64,000 nucleotides of DNA, from positions 21,996,057 to 22,060,056 of the forward strand of contig JAOANR010000002.1 in assembly GCA_030278955.1 (NCBI GenBank), in the 5' to 3' direction. The notes beneath the pieces are model-generated. The model was given only the letters and a program-made list of their open reading frames with translations. It was not told the DNA's origin and did no database searches. Source of the stretch: Hygrophila difformis (taxonomy: Eukaryota; Streptophyta; Magnoliopsida; Lamiales; Acanthaceae). The position numbers were made by a program, and so were the translations under genes. This document shows positions 30,811 to 42,281 of this stretch, one piece after another (within the stretch, counting starts at the first letter, position 1; each line of letters starts with the position of its first letter).

Positions 30811-32637
30811 GTGATCTATAAATTTTAAATCGGGTTATAATGATCATGGATTTCCGCTGCAAGTAATCTATAAATTTTAAATTATTTTCATTATGCATGA
30901 AAAATCTAATTTTAATTAAACACATGTAACCCATTGTTTAGTTAGGAATTGACTTACTCGGTATATTTTTATACTGATAATCCCGTTGTTATTTTTTCTT
31001 TTACAGAGTATGTCGAGTGATGCATGCTCATGCATTTGGGGGAAATTGATTCATGAACAATTTATTTCTTGCATTTCAATACTGTTTAAATCGGGCCTGT
31101 TAAACCCGAGTTTTGGCCATGTTGGCCGTGATTACTTTCCGCTGCATTATTCACTCTATTGCGTGCATGGATGATGGTATTTTGAATTTAAAGTATTATT
31201 ATTCCGGACTCAATATTGAAATGTTTTTAAATCTTTTAAGTGACCATAAGCCTTGCATCTCCTTGGCGAGCTCGAAATGTCGTGTCTTTTAACGGATTTT
31301 TTGAAATCATGCATGGGCAGTGTTTTTTGAGCGATCTTTGAACACTTGAGTCTCATTATTTCCAAAACCTTAAAACACAAAAGTTGTTATTTAGGTGTCA
31401 TCTACAATCTGTAAAAATTTTGGATTAATTGGACTTGAATTAAATTTTTAATTTGTGTTGGACTAGACTGTGTCAGAATTGGCTTTTCTAGTAGAAAACC
31501 TTTCTTGTAATAAACTCGAATTTCGTCCCACTTCGAAACCTTATTTCCAAAAACTCGAAGCATGAAAGTTGTTCGTATGGGTGTCATTGAGCTACTGTGT
31601 AAATTTCAGAATTTTTTATTAAAAGATGAATTTTTAATTTAAAAATGCGTAACCTGTGACAAGTTGGATTTTTCGAACTTAAGAAAACTCGAACTATGAA
31701 TCGCGATATCGAATATCTTGTAAACGATGAAACATAAACTTTCGAAAAATCTCATTCACTAGGCTGAGCCGATCTTCATGCTATTATTATTTTGAGACTG
31801 CCTCGTTAGTGGTCTCCCTACTATCTGAGATTACCTCGTTAGTGATCTCGCGCGCTGTGTATTTATTTGGACAGCCTCGTTATTGGTCCTACGACTATTG
31901 AGACTGCCTCGTTAGTGGTCTCCCATTTATTTTGACTGCCTCGTTAGTGGTCCTATGATTTGAGATTGCCTCGTTAGTAATCTCCCCGGTATGGTGTCCT
32001 CTTCTTAGTTGACGGGATAATGATAAAAGACTCGTGTGTGTATTTAATTAACTTGTATTTATTTATCAAGCTTTTAAATTTATGCTGTTAAATTATGCCT
32101 TTAAATTACGTACTCCAGTCTTGTATAATGATCATGCCTTTCCGCTGCAAGTAATCTATAAATTTTAAATTATTTTCATTATGCATGAAAAATCTAATTT
32201 TAATTAAACACATGTAACCCCTTAATTGTTTAGTTAGGAATTGACTTACTCGGTATATTTTTATACTGATAATCCCGTTGTTATTTTTTCTTTTACAGAG
32301 TATGTCGAGTGATGCATGCTCATGCATTTGGGGGAAATTGATTCATGAACACTTTATTTCTTGCATTTCAATACTGTTTAAATCGGGCCTGTTAAACCCG
32401 AGTTTTGGCCATGTTGGCCGTGATTACTTTCTGCTGCATTATTCACTATATTGCGTGCATGGATGATGGTATTTCGAATTTAAAGTATTATTATTCCGGA
32501 CTCAATATTGAAATGTTTTTAAATCTTTTAAGTGACCATAAGCCTTGCATCTCCTTGGCGAGCTCGAAATGTCATGTCTTGCTAGGGAGGTGTTGCGATG
32601 GCATCCCGACCTGGGTTATCATATCCGGGGTGTTACA
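30811..32637 (+). mobile_element. J, fused LTR fragments replacing the 3' end of H
   Basis: The piece 30811-31289 is nearly the same as 32120-32577, a direct repeat of about 430 bp. Each holds the CGGTATA hairpin, the TTTTACAG acceptor and an LTR 3' region. Only the second copy reaches a proper terminus (GGGGTGTTACA at 32637). The join at 31287-31290 jumps from near an LTR 3' end back into an LTR middle, as expected if the two LTRs of one element fused with loss of its body. A short tandem copy (AATCTATAAATTTTAAAT type) lies at the left junction. Confidence 0.7.
31794..31984 (+). repeat. Array of six hairpin units with loop core CCTCGTTAGTG
   Basis: Units start at about 31794, 31827, 31869, 31900, 31934 and 31962. 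The loop core CCTCGTTAGT (one copy TTAT) is nearly constant, while the arms change together: GAGAC/GTCTC, GAGAT/ATCTC, GGAC/GTCC, GAGAC/GTCTC, GAC/GTC and GAGATT/AATCTC. It takes the same LTR position as the T-arm-like array in S1 and F. Confidence 0.85.
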
Positions 32638-33706
32638 ATAAAACTTTACGGACTCAATCTAGACACAAAAATGAACAACTTTTATTAGAGGCTTTTTATT
32701 CAAAAAGTGCTCGAATCAAGTCAGAATCATTCATCAAGTTCGATTTCAAATATGTCAGCTTTTCGGAATTAGCAGAGAACGCAGGTCAAACCAAATCAGT
32801 TTCGGAGGTCCGAATGGTAATGGAATTTTATGAAATTTTGCAGGCACAACCAAGATGCGATTATCTACAAGTTTCATTTGTATTGCAAAAATCGAATCTA
32901 AGCGGATTTATTAGGAAACGCTGATTAAGTTTAAATGATTGGCGATGCCTGGATTGCTACGGATAGATCGATTCACCACGGCTTTCTTCCTTTTTGGCCA
33001 TTAAACGAAAATGCATGAACAAAACTCATAGTTAGATCATAGGAACGACTTAAGAACTCGAAGAGTGAGCCTAATTTACTTCTTACCAACAGCCTATCCT
33101 CAGAACCTCGCTCAACTCGTCCCCCTTGCTCGGATTCCTTCGTCAGACAGTCTACAAGCTTCAAATTTTAGGGTTTTTCGAATGATTGGAGTATAGAAGA
33201 CGATGGGGGCTATTTTGGGGTGGCTAAAGGATTTAAAATCTGAGAGATATTGTCCATTAACTCCACCTCTACGCCACAAGGTAAGTTTCCATCGTCGGGT
33301 CGCAAAATCGGGCAAGACAATCGCCTTGATCGTGTGTGGCGCCGCTGATGCTAGCCTGGCGCAGTTTTTGCCAAAAACCGCTCGGCATGCGCGCGGCCTG
33401 GTCTGGGCCGTGCGATCCCGTCGGGCCTTTTCTCCTCTCTTTTGGTCTTTTCTCTTTCTACGTTTTTGGGCTTTGATTGTCGGGTTATTCTTGGACTTTA
33501 AACTGCTATTTTTAAATTCATTTCGAACTCAAATTAATTTCGTATTGAAATCTTAAATTCGTCGATTATTGGCTCCCGTGCAATGATTTATTTAATTAAA
33601 TTATTTCCGATTTCACGGGTTCTTGGAATTTAAATTCTTTTTATATTGAATTTAATTCTATTTCTTTTTAAGCAATTAAAATGCGACTAAATTCGTAGGT
33701 ATTACA
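32638..33706 (-). mobile_element. K, 5' part of a reversed Tekay-type LTR
   Basis: On the minus strand the LTR starts TGTAATACCTACGAA at 33706. It contains the GC block (about 33340-33440, with GGGCCGTGCGATCCCGTCGG) and the middle repeats, and it is cut at 32638 by J's terminus. ATAAA at 32638 would be J's right target copy. The rest of the LTR is missing here. K begins where L's LTR is interrupted. Confidence 0.75.
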
Positions 33707-35978
33707 AAGCATTCATATATATATGCGGAATTTAAAATGCATAAAATAAAGTCTGGGCCGACATGGCCAAAACACAGCATAGCTTATGCATGTTCTTTGT
33801 ACTCTAAAAGAAAAGAATAAACAATGGGTTTTATCAGTATATAAAATACTGAGTAAGTTAACTCCTAACATAACAATAATGGGATTTAGATTTAATTAAA
33901 TTAAATTAAAATTTACTTTTTACCACTCACAGATTTAATATAAAAATATAATTTGCCAAAGATAATAAAATAATTTAAAGGCATAATTTAAAAGGCACGT
34001 TTTAATTTAAAGATGCAAACAGGAATAATTTACATAAGAATTTAAATTTTAAAACGTAAGCATAAATTTTAAAAACATGCATATAATTTAATAATTCAAA
34101 ATATGCATTAACAGTATTTAATCTCATTAAACTAGAAAGAGGACGCCACATCAAGTTTTTCAAGTATCATGTATCAAGTTTCACAATTGCCGAAGCAATA
34201 TCCGGCATATACAGTCACACTCCGTAGCCTTGGGTAAACTACACGGATACACCCAAGACTGCAGGCCCATATAACAATTTTTGTTTTGGCACAATATCAT
34301 AAAATCACCATTGCCCATTTAGACACGACGTGACATAGTTATAGGGGCACCCTGCAGAGCACTCGTCCTCTAATTCGCAAAAATCACCATCGCCCGTTTA
34401 GGCACGACGTGACACAGTTAGAGGGGCATCCCGAAGAGCACTCGCCCTCTAATTTATAGGTGGCAATCTGACTCTGTCTAATGTAATGGGTTTCAAAATA
34501 TTTAATAGCATCTCATAGGGATTTTTAAGGAAAAATCTTAATCAATCCATTTCCACAACATTTAACAAAACACAAATGTCGTCGTTCGCGCCTTTCAGCT
34601 TTTAAAATTCATTCTTAAGGCGATCAATATGAAATTTAATCTGTAGAACCACGACTCATACAGTAACAAATTTCATGTGTTTAGTTATTGAAAATAATGT
34701 ACGGAACTAAGTCAAAAATCGAGTCTTTTGCACAGAACCTATGCTGTCAGGAAAACGGCAGTGGCGATTCAGCTTTCAACGAGTTTCAGACATAGTAAAA
34801 GTTGTTCAAAAATTATGAAATCTTACAGGTAAATACTAGACATGATAAGGAACAACTTTCATTTGTATTCCAACACCAAAATTCGAATGGATCCATATAA
34901 AAAATGCACCCCAACTCGGAATAACCTTATTGTCAGCTTTTCGAAAATTTTGTCATGTTCATAGAAAAAACAGATCAGATTTAGTGGTTCAAACGATGAC
35001 CAAAATTCATGAAACTTTTACACAATAGTCTTCCTGATGTTAAGACTAAGTTTGCACGCTTACTTTTTCTAGTTTGGAGATTCTAAGAGGTCTAAATTTT
35101 CGAGTTACAAAAATCGCGCAGAATAGTTTCTCTGGTGACAGATTTGAGAGTTTTTCTTATATCTCTTAAACAGTACGACTAAAATGTCCCAAAATCGGAA
35201 TGATAAGTATTAACTTACTTCAGATGGATCCTAGAGTCTTAAATCTTGTTGGTAAAGTCTCTGGGAACTACGGACAAGCCCGAATCACCACGCCTTCTCT
35301 TCTTCGGGCCTGATTCATAGTCACAAGAAAGAAAAACTTAATATTAGACTATATACTCGACCAAAAGACACGAAGTAAAGATCAAAACTTCCCCTTACCA
35401 CCAACCTATGTCTGTGGAGTGCCAAATCTCGTCTAAGATGTCGTCTCATCCATCGAACGTTCCACGAACGCTCACAAACTAGGGTTTTTGGAAGTTGGGA
35501 ATATGGGACAGAGTTGGAGACGACTGGAGGCTGCCTAGGGTTTAGGGTTCGGCTATTAGTACCCCAAAACCTTCCCTAATGCCCAGCAATCAATTTGAAA
35601 TATCATGGGCCAAAATTGGTGGAAAATCCCGTCGATGCCGCACCTTCCCATTTGCTGCTGCTGTCGTGCGGTCGTGGCGCGCACCTGGCCTTGGCCTCGT
35701 GCCCGGGCTGGCCGTTCCACCTCGTTCGGGCCTTTTTCTCCTTTCTTTTTGGGCCTTTCTCCTATTATATTATTGGGCATAATTATTGGGTTACTCTCGA
35801 ACTAGAAATTCCTAATTCAAATTAATTTCGTACTTGAATTAATTTCGCATTCGAAATCTTGAATTCATCGACGACTGTCTCCCTGCAATAATTTATACAA
35901 TGAAATTATTTCCGACGTCATGGGACTCTTGAAATTTAAATTCTTTCGATAGTGCATTTAGAAATCGCAGGTATTACA
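33707..35978 (-). mobile_element. 3' LTR of L, far end cut by K
   Basis: On the minus strand it starts TGTAATACCTGCG at 35978. It holds the GC block (about 35630-35760), the middle repeats, a duplicated block (34310-34450), the CAGTAT/ATACTG hairpin (about 33836-33852) and an acceptor region near 33815. It stops at 33707, where the sequence AAGCATTCATATATATATG matches the interrupted end of the other LTR of L (about 40700). Confidence 0.85.
34310..34450. repeat. Two tandem copies of a roughly 66-bp LTR block
   Basis: The unit ATCACCAT...GCCC.TTTAG.CACGACGTGACA..GTTA followed by AGGGGCA.CC, a GCAGAGCACTCG-like run and CCTCTAATT occurs twice in a row. The second half of the unit is a conserved block in all Tekay-type LTRs here, where it contains the palindrome CCCTGCAGGG or a close variant. 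Confidence 0.8.
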
Positions 35979-36164
35979 CTCTACCCTCCATAGAAATCAA
36001 CTTCATCCTCGATGATAGGTATTAACTAAACTAAGCGAGATACTAAACTAACATGACCGAGAACATATAGAAATAATTGCAATTTTAGCAATTTCGAGCG
36101 TACCTTGACAAAGGTTTTATTGCTGGGTCGTTACATCCACCACCCCTTCAGCTTACAGTTATGG
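35979..36164 (-). other. Post-pol tract of L
   Basis: The minus strand carries two purine-rich runs, one after pol (GAAGGGGTGGTGGATG, followed by TAACGACCC) and one before the LTR (CTATGGAGGGTAGAG). Both are more diverged than in other copies. No coding sequence is seen. Confidence 0.65.
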
Positions 36165-37740
36165 GGCATAACTGTGGTTGAATTGTTTTGAAAAAGTGTT
36201 GAGTAACGTTGCTTCATGTTAGATTCTAGTTCCCACGTTGCTTCCTCCACTCCATGATTAGACGAAAGAACTTTGACCATTATCACGGTCTTATTCTGTG
36301 TCACTCTTTCCTTGATGTCAAGTATTTGCACTGTAACCTCTTCATAGGTCAAGTCGTCATCCAACTCAATTACTTCTAGCTGAAGTACATGCGTCGGGTC
36401 GGGCACATACTTATTTAATTGTGAGACATGAAATACATTATGCATTCGAGCCAGCTGTGATGGTAATGCCAATCGATAGGCAAGTGTCCCAATACTTTAG
36501 ATTTCGTATGGTCCTATGTATCGAGGACTCAATTTCCCTCCCTTACCAAAGTGCATCACTCCCATCATTGGCGACATTTTCAGCATCACCCTATCACCCA
36601 CTTGGAATTCTAAGTCCTTTCGTCTGACATCGACATAACTCTTTTGTCGGTCATGTGCTGCCTTCATTTTCCCTTGGATAATCTTGACTAGTTGGGTTAT
36701 ATAATCAATGAGTTGAGGTCCAACTACGACGGCATTGTCGTTTTCACTCCAACATAACGAACTTCGGCACTTACGCCCATACAACACTTCAAAAGGTGCC
36801 ATGCCGATACTAGCATGGTAACTATTATTGTAGGAGAATTCGATAAGTGGCAGATGATTCTCCCAACTTCCTCGGAATTCGAGGACACACACTCTCAATA
36901 TGTCTTCGAGCGTTTGAATTGTACGTTCAGTCAGCCCATCAGTCATTGGTGAAAAGCGGTGCTCATCTTAATTTGAGTACCGAGAGACTCTTGTAACTTA
37001 ACCTTGAAGTTTGAGACAAACCTATTGTCTCTATCAGAAATAATGTCTTGTGGTACTCCATGTCGTCTAACCACATTGTCGACGTTGGACTTTGCCAATT
37101 GATCCATTGTCCATGTGTCCTTCATTAGTATAAATATGGCAATCTTTGTCAACCTATCGACAATCGCCCAGATCTTATTCATCCCTTTTGGTAATAGTGG
37201 AAGTACAGAGATAAATCCATTGATATGTTATCCCACTTCCAGCTCGAGATTTCCAATGGTTGCATTAATCCTGGAGATTTATGACGTACTACTTTGACCT
37301 TTGGGCACGTCAAGCATCTAGCCACAAATTTTGCCACCTCCTTTTTCTTCTTTGGCCACCAGTACGTCTTCTTTAGATCCTTGTAAAGCTTATCACCTCC
37401 GGGATGTACTGAGTATAGGGTGCTATAACCTTTTTCCATTATTGTTTGCTTCAATTCCACACATTTTTGTGGCATACACCACCTTCCCTTGAACCGAATC
37501 CTTCCATCCTCATGGATAGCAAATCCTATTGCGTTTTCATCGGCAATCTTTTTCTTAATCCTTTCCAACTTCTCATGGTTGGGTTGAGCAGATCTTATCT
37601 CATCAAATATTGTAGATCCCACTACCATGGTATTAACAACTTCTCCTATAGTACCAAAATGTACTAGTTCCAAGTTCAACTTTGCTAAATCCATATACAA
37701 CGTTGGCGGTATCACAATTGAATTTGCCACGTGTCGGGTT
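36165..37740 (-). pseudogene. pol: Integrase and chromodomain of L, several breaks
   Basis: The minus-strand frames 37766-37179, 37182-36943, 36946-36497 and 36472-36131 together cover the linker, zinc domain ([15 protein letters not shown]), core (AIVDRLTK, ISDRDNRF, GLTER) and chromodomain. HPMTDG of the family is interrupted near 36946 by a frameshift. The final stop codon context is altered, so the frame runs past the usual end. Confidence 0.85.
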
Positions 37741-38128
37741 TTCCGACTTAAGGCATCAGCCACCATATTGGTGTTTCCTTCATGGTAGGAAATTTACAAA
37801 TCATAATCCTTGAATAGTTTTAACCACCTCCGTTGCCTCAAATTTAGCTCATTTTCAGTGAATATGTATTTGTGGCTCTTATGATCGATAAACTCCAAGT
37901 CGTGTGTCTGGTAGTTCTCGTCATGAGGTTTTAATTGTCGTGATGCATATGCAATGACCCTCTGATCTTGCATCAGAACACATCCCAAACCTTCATTGGA
38001 AGTATCACTGTATAGCTCAAAATCCCCATTTTCTGATGGCAGAGCTAATATCGCTGTCGTTGTGAGTCGTTTCTTCATCTCTTGAAACGCGGTCTCACAC
38101 TCTCTAGTCCAATCGTATTTCACTCCTT
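37741..38128 (-). pseudogene. pol: RNase H of L, fused upstream to a protease stub
   Basis: [28 protein letters not shown] and the [13 protein letters not shown] segment are present. A piece around the family's [19 protein letters not shown] is missing (HDLE joins directly to FIDHKS). A TAA at 37794-37796 replaces a glutamate. Upstream it joins in frame to GTISILSTP of the protease. Confidence 0.85.
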
Positions 38129-39424
38129 TAACTGGTGTACTTAAAATAGAGATTGTACCTGACATTACGTCGCCTTGTGCAGGTATGTCTGCTTGATTGA
38201 TCACATTCTGTCGTCCCATGGGCCTTCCTTGATTACCCTGTTGATTCTGATTCGGGGGTATTTTGATTCAAGTTTTGTTCTGGGTGCTGATATTGATTCT
38301 GTGGAGGTCGTTGCCCTTGATTGTTACCATTTCGGCCACCTTGGTTTTGTGGCTGGGTAGGACCGGCGATCAAATCCTCTCTCTTGGTAATGTTCTCTAT
38401 TCGAGTCCGTCACTCCCTCACCTGATGACCAAGTCCACCACATCGAAAACACGCGGGCATCCTTTCAACATATGAGGTTTGCCACACGTTGGACATCGTG
38501 GCACATAGTCTCCACGGTTGAAGACTCTCCCATTATTTTCTCCGTTGTTGCCTTGAGTTGGTCTATTTGGGTCTTCACGCAGCTCTGTGGTCCTTATTCA
38601 TCTTGTCTTCCCTTGTGGTCCCCGGTTAGACTCACCTACAATCTTCCTTTTCATTTTCTGTACTCGTGCGACCGATACAGCACGATCATAGACATCTTGC
38701 AGATCAGGGTAATGAAAACAGTGATCACTTCCCTAATTGATAGGTTCAACCCCATCTCAAATTTCTATGCCTTCTCCACATCAGTAGGTACTGGTCTTGG
38801 TGCAAATTTAACCAATTCCGTGAACCGGTTATAGTATTCTTACACTGTCTGACTTCCTTGCTTTATGGACTGAAACCCCTCAAACATCGCCGCTTTCGTA
38901 CTCATGAGGTAAAAACAATCTCTCAGTAGTTCCATGAATTCGTTCCATGAGTAGGGTTTGTCTTCCTCACTTAGCTTTCCTTAGGTGGCTTGCCACCCGT
39001 AGTCTGCCTCAGCTCCCAAGTAGTAGGATGCCACGTGAACCTTTTCTCCCTCCGGGCACTTAACAACATTCAACAATTTCTCGAAGGTTCTAATCCACTC
39101 CTCCAACTTAGGCGGGTCTTCCTGGCCAGCATATTGTGGTGGTTGGTATGGATTCACCATTGCCAAGTATTTTATGCGAGCTTCTGGTAGAGGTACTCCT
39201 ACTCCCACCGCAGCTTGCCCTTGGTTAACTTGTGCATTTCCTAACGCAATCAGAACTTCCTCAATGATTCTAAAACGGCCGTTCACATTATTGGGCGTAG
39301 GGGGCGCTTGCCCTCCTTGGTTTGGTACATTCTCTTTCATTGGTGCGTGGGGGTTTTGTGGTGCCTCGTTGTCGTTGTTGTTTGTTGGAAGTGGTTGGTT
39401 TCGGGGTCTTCCTCTAAGTGGCAT
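38129..39424 (-). pseudogene. gag: gag of L with first residues of protease
   Basis: It starts MPLRGRPRN at 39424. The capsid region to 38981 has IKYLAMVNPYQPP and ASYYLGAEADYG. It continues in broken frames through the zinc knuckle region (about 38400-38500), where one knuckle cysteine codon is a TGA. The Q/N-rich tail and [21 protein letters not shown] lead to the deletion point near 38130. Confidence 0.85.
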
Positions 39425-39770
39425 TCTGTTACAAAAGCACGTAGAGATAGGATTCTAAGGATATATCAGTGTGTTAGTCGCAAATTGACTAAGTCAAAAA
39501 GGCATTAGAAGAAGTGTTTTATTCTATTATTATTATGGTTTGGTTAATATCACTAGAGAAGCATAAATAAGGTATTCAGTTGTAAGATAGGAAGTGCCAG
39601 AAAATAATATTGCTTGTATTGATATCATAAATAATTTATTGGTTTACAAGCGACGCTCGATAAAAAGAAATAACAGGACAAGACTCTAAAGGAAATAGCT
39701 TTTTGTAAAGACAATAATGGACGTGCTAGCAAAATAATCAAAGTGCATCGTCAAATCCTAATCCCTAATC
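39425..39770 (-). other. Leader between uORF and gag in L
   Basis: AT-rich non-coding DNA. I see no repeat or motif that I can support. Confidence 0.6.
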
Positions 39771-40180
39771 CTATGGAGGATAGGTGATAGGGTCTTCCTC
39801 GGGGTCCTCTTCCTCCTCATCAGATATGTTAATTGTGCATGTGCCTATGGGCCCACGAAGGACTGGGCTTGGAGGTCCACTAGGTTCAGCAGTATCATGA
39901 TCGGTTACAGGACTGGGAGCCAGAATGTAATCAGTAAGATGGATTAGGTCCATTTCCATGGTGTTCATCTTTTCTTACATGGAGTGGTTTGTTGTAGGGG
40001 TCTATTCACCTGAGCTTCTAACTGGTTTATTTGGTGATGATCACAGCCCTAATTACCGAAATGGGCCAAATCGGCTTCCAGTTGTCGTATGCAATTCTTT
40101 TAGTACTGGATGTATTGTTGGGAATCGAGATATGCATTCATGAGGTTCATCATTAGGTTTGTCAAACCTTGGTCAGCCAT
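39771..40180 (-). pseudogene. ORF upstream of gag (uORF) in L
   Basis: On the minus strand it opens ATG at 40180 with MADQGLTNLMMNLMNAYLDS, matching the start of H's uORF in spacing and in AYL-x-S-x-Q. A TAA follows soon after (after YIQY). The C-terminal half is open from 39968 and ends EEEEDPEEDPITYPP before TAG at 39771-39773. Both ends are thus alignable to H, and the tail to A. The function is unknown. Confidence 0.65.
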
Positions 40181-40519
40181 CTATTATAACTGAGAGGTTA
40201 ATATAGAACATACTCAGAATTAAGGTTAGTAATGTGCAAAAATATAGGAATGCATGATGTTTGTGTATGCAACCCCCCCAAAATAAACTTTATTTTACAT
40301 GGGTTTTGAAATAAAAATTCATTTCCATGGACGTAATACTTTGAAAATTTTAAAAGAATATTTAATATTCTTGGGCCTCTATATTGGCCGAAAAAAATAA
40401 ATAAAATTTTGGTCTCTTAAAAATATTTGGCTTTCAAAATCTGGCTTTAAAAATTTGGGCTTAAAAAATTGAGATAAAAATTATAGGCTTTTAAAAACCT
40501 TGGGCTTAAAAATATTTGG
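40181..40519 (-). other. 5' leader of L
   Basis: It contains repeated 'GCCCAAATATTTTTAAGCCCAA'-like words (for example near 40440-40515, on the minus strand), the same leader style as F and H. No ORF. Confidence 0.65.
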
Positions 40520-40531
40520 GCTCTGATACCA
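40520..40531 (-). promoter_or_regulatory. Primer binding site of L (initiator tRNA-Met)
   Basis: The minus strand reads TGGTATCAGAGC three bases after the LTR end, the standard plant complement to the 3' end of initiator tRNA-Met. Confidence 0.9.
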
Positions 40532-40534
40532 CTT

Positions 40535-40717
40535 TGTAACACCCCAATTTGATAACCCAGGCCGGGATGTGACCATCACACCTTTCAAGCAAACACGAAT
40601 TCCCTCAAACTCACTTGAAAGATGCTAAGGCTAAGGGTTTCAAAATATCGTTTAAATATAATTAAGCCTAATAAATAAATTTTAAAAGTATAATAATCAA
40701 GCATCCGTATATATATA
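40535..40717 (-). mobile_element. 3' end of L's 5' LTR, cut by a Helitron
   Basis: On the plus strand it starts TGTAACACCCCAATTTG (inverted LTR end) and runs to TATATATA at 40717, where the Helitron terminus begins. The sequence after 33707 in the other LTR shows what should follow. Confidence 0.85.
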
Positions 40718-41815
40718 CTAGTATTCGCCCAGGCGCACGCTGCGCCGCGCGCGGCAGGCGAATGAATTTCTAGGTTTGTGTAAGAAGTTCTGGTGGAGGT
40801 TGTAAAGTATAACATAAAACCTCTTACATTCCAACCGCATGTTTTTGTTGTTCTAACCCTCATCCCTGTATTGATACTCCACACCTATCCTGGATAAAGC
40901 CACTCTTGCACTCATCGAGAATGTAATAACTGCAGCCAGGAGGAGAATATGCACTTATAAGAGTGAGCTAAAGTACCTACCATGGCTTTATATTGCAAAT
41001 ATTCTGTTTCATTTACTTGCATACAATTTTCATTTACTTACAACAATTGCATAGAAAGTCCAGCAAGAAGAAGGAAAAAAGGGCATTTTGAATTCTGCCA
41101 AGTGAAGACCATTCCAAGCTATATGACCAATAATGGGAAAAATCAAACCAGCATAATCTATCAGCATATTCAGTTGAAATCAAGAAAACATGCATACAAT
41201 AGCTTCAAACGATATTAGCAAAAATTCGAACGATAATCTCAAACCTATAATTCAATTCGAAAAGAAAATAGACAGTATTGATCAACAAAAAGAAAAAAAT
41301 AGCAGTTACCAAAAGATTCAGCAGACAAGTAAAAAACAAAAGTAATAAAAAGATATAGTGAAATGAATGCCAAATGAAATTTTACAATCCAGAAACCTTA
41401 AATGTAGCATAAAACAACCGAGCTTTAACAAATGAATTGAAAGGAAATAGTAAATTACCTCATAATTTGTAAAGTGAAGACAATGAACAGAAAGTGGATG
41501 GAAGCCAGATCGAGAGCACTACTGATCCCCGCATTCCTGGAAGGACCGGTGTCCCAGCAACATTCCAGGAAGTTCACATCCAGAGTTGCTGAGTTGTTGA
41601 CCCGGAAATTCGAGGACGAGCTGGTAAAAGCCAAAGCTGGAAAGATGGGCCTGATGCTGCTAATCCAGATAGAGGAAGACCCCGGACCCACTTCAATGGA
41701 TCCGGAAGCCCACAATTAATCAAGAGCAGTCGGATGTCGATCGCCAGAAGCTGGCCGGAATCCCCGCCGGAACAGCCGCCGGAATATCGAACATTTTTAG
41801 ATTAATTGTTTATTT
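40718..41815 (-). mobile_element. Helitron 3' end and body, 5' end unresolved
   Basis: The minus strand ends GGCGCA-GCG-TGCGCC (6-bp stem, 3-nt loop; plus 40732-40746), then 10 nt, then CTAG (40718-40721), followed by a host T. This is the textbook Helitron terminus: a short hairpin, about 10 nt, CTRR, and insertion next to T. No Rep/helicase is visible, so it is non-autonomous. The body includes exon/intron-like DNA. The right boundary is only an estimate, because D begins around 41816. Confidence 0.65.
41474..41719 (+). other. Unrecognised 81-residue ORF in the Helitron body
   Basis: The plus-strand frame (RKWMEARSRALLIPAFLEGP...) has a mixed, protein-like composition with charged helical stretches (ELLTRKFEDELVKAKAGK), unlike its AT-rich surroundings. 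The minus strand is open too. It could be an exon captured from a host gene. I do not recognise the family. Confidence 0.3.
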
Positions 41816-41908
41816 TGTAATTTAAACAAGTGCATGCATGCACAAGACATTCCAACAATCAGGAGAGAGAAACCACTAGGTGGACCCCGCAGGAGTGAAG
41901 AAGGGTGA

Positions 41909-42205
41909 ATCAAGACGCTAGCCTCAGATTACGATGCCAGCCTCAATTTACGACGCCAACATGCTTCACGTCGTGAGGCTCAGGTCGTCCGAAGCTTCGA
42001 ACAAAACTGGAAGGAAGTTACTACACTAGTCTCGACCTACGACGCCAGTCTATTTCACGTCGTAAGGATCGCATCGTCGAGCCTTGAGCCACATAGAGAA
42101 CTACGACGCTAACCTCAGGCTACGAAGCGAGCCAGCTTCACGTCGTATGTGCTTCGCGTCGTCCCTGCTCGCGTCGTCCGAAGTCTCACGTCGTCACAGT
42201 AGCCT
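41909..42205 (+). repeat. U3 cluster of alternating ACGACGC and CACGTCGT words
   Basis: About a dozen 7-8-bp words in forward (ACGACGCC) and reversed (CACGTCGT, CGTCGT) form occur every 15-40 bp. They are imperfect inverted partners around an ACGTCGT/ACGACGT core. They look like transcription-factor sites (ACGT core) or a multi-hairpin. Confidence 0.7.
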
Positions 42206-42273
42206 AGCCTAGGGTTTTGTCTCTTGTTTATTCTTTCTTTCAGATTGTTAAATCCTTTGTAATGTGGGTTCCC

Positions 42274-42281
42274 TATATATA
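42274..42281 (+). promoter_or_regulatory. TATA box of D
   Basis: TATATATA within CCTATATATAGG, about 330 bp before the primer site and 40 bp before AATAAA. The R region would start near 42305. Confidence 0.65.

Larger units (their letters stand above)
33707..40717 (-). mobile_element. Element L, Tekay-type copy with internal pol deletion
   Basis: Read on the minus strand: LTR end (40717-40535), primer site, leader, uORF, gag, protease stub fused to RNase H, integrase, chromodomain, post-pol tract and 3' LTR (35978-33707). K interrupts the 3' LTR and a Helitron cuts the 5' LTR. Reverse transcriptase and nearly all of protease are gone. It has many stops and is one of the older copies. Confidence 0.88.

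Noticed and set aside
31794..31984. CRISPR array
   Set aside because: The repeats are short and variable, spacers are irregular and 10-25 bp, and the context is a plant LTR.
32598..32924. 108-residue ORF across the J/K junction
   Set aside because: It spans two different LTR fragments, so it is a chance frame.
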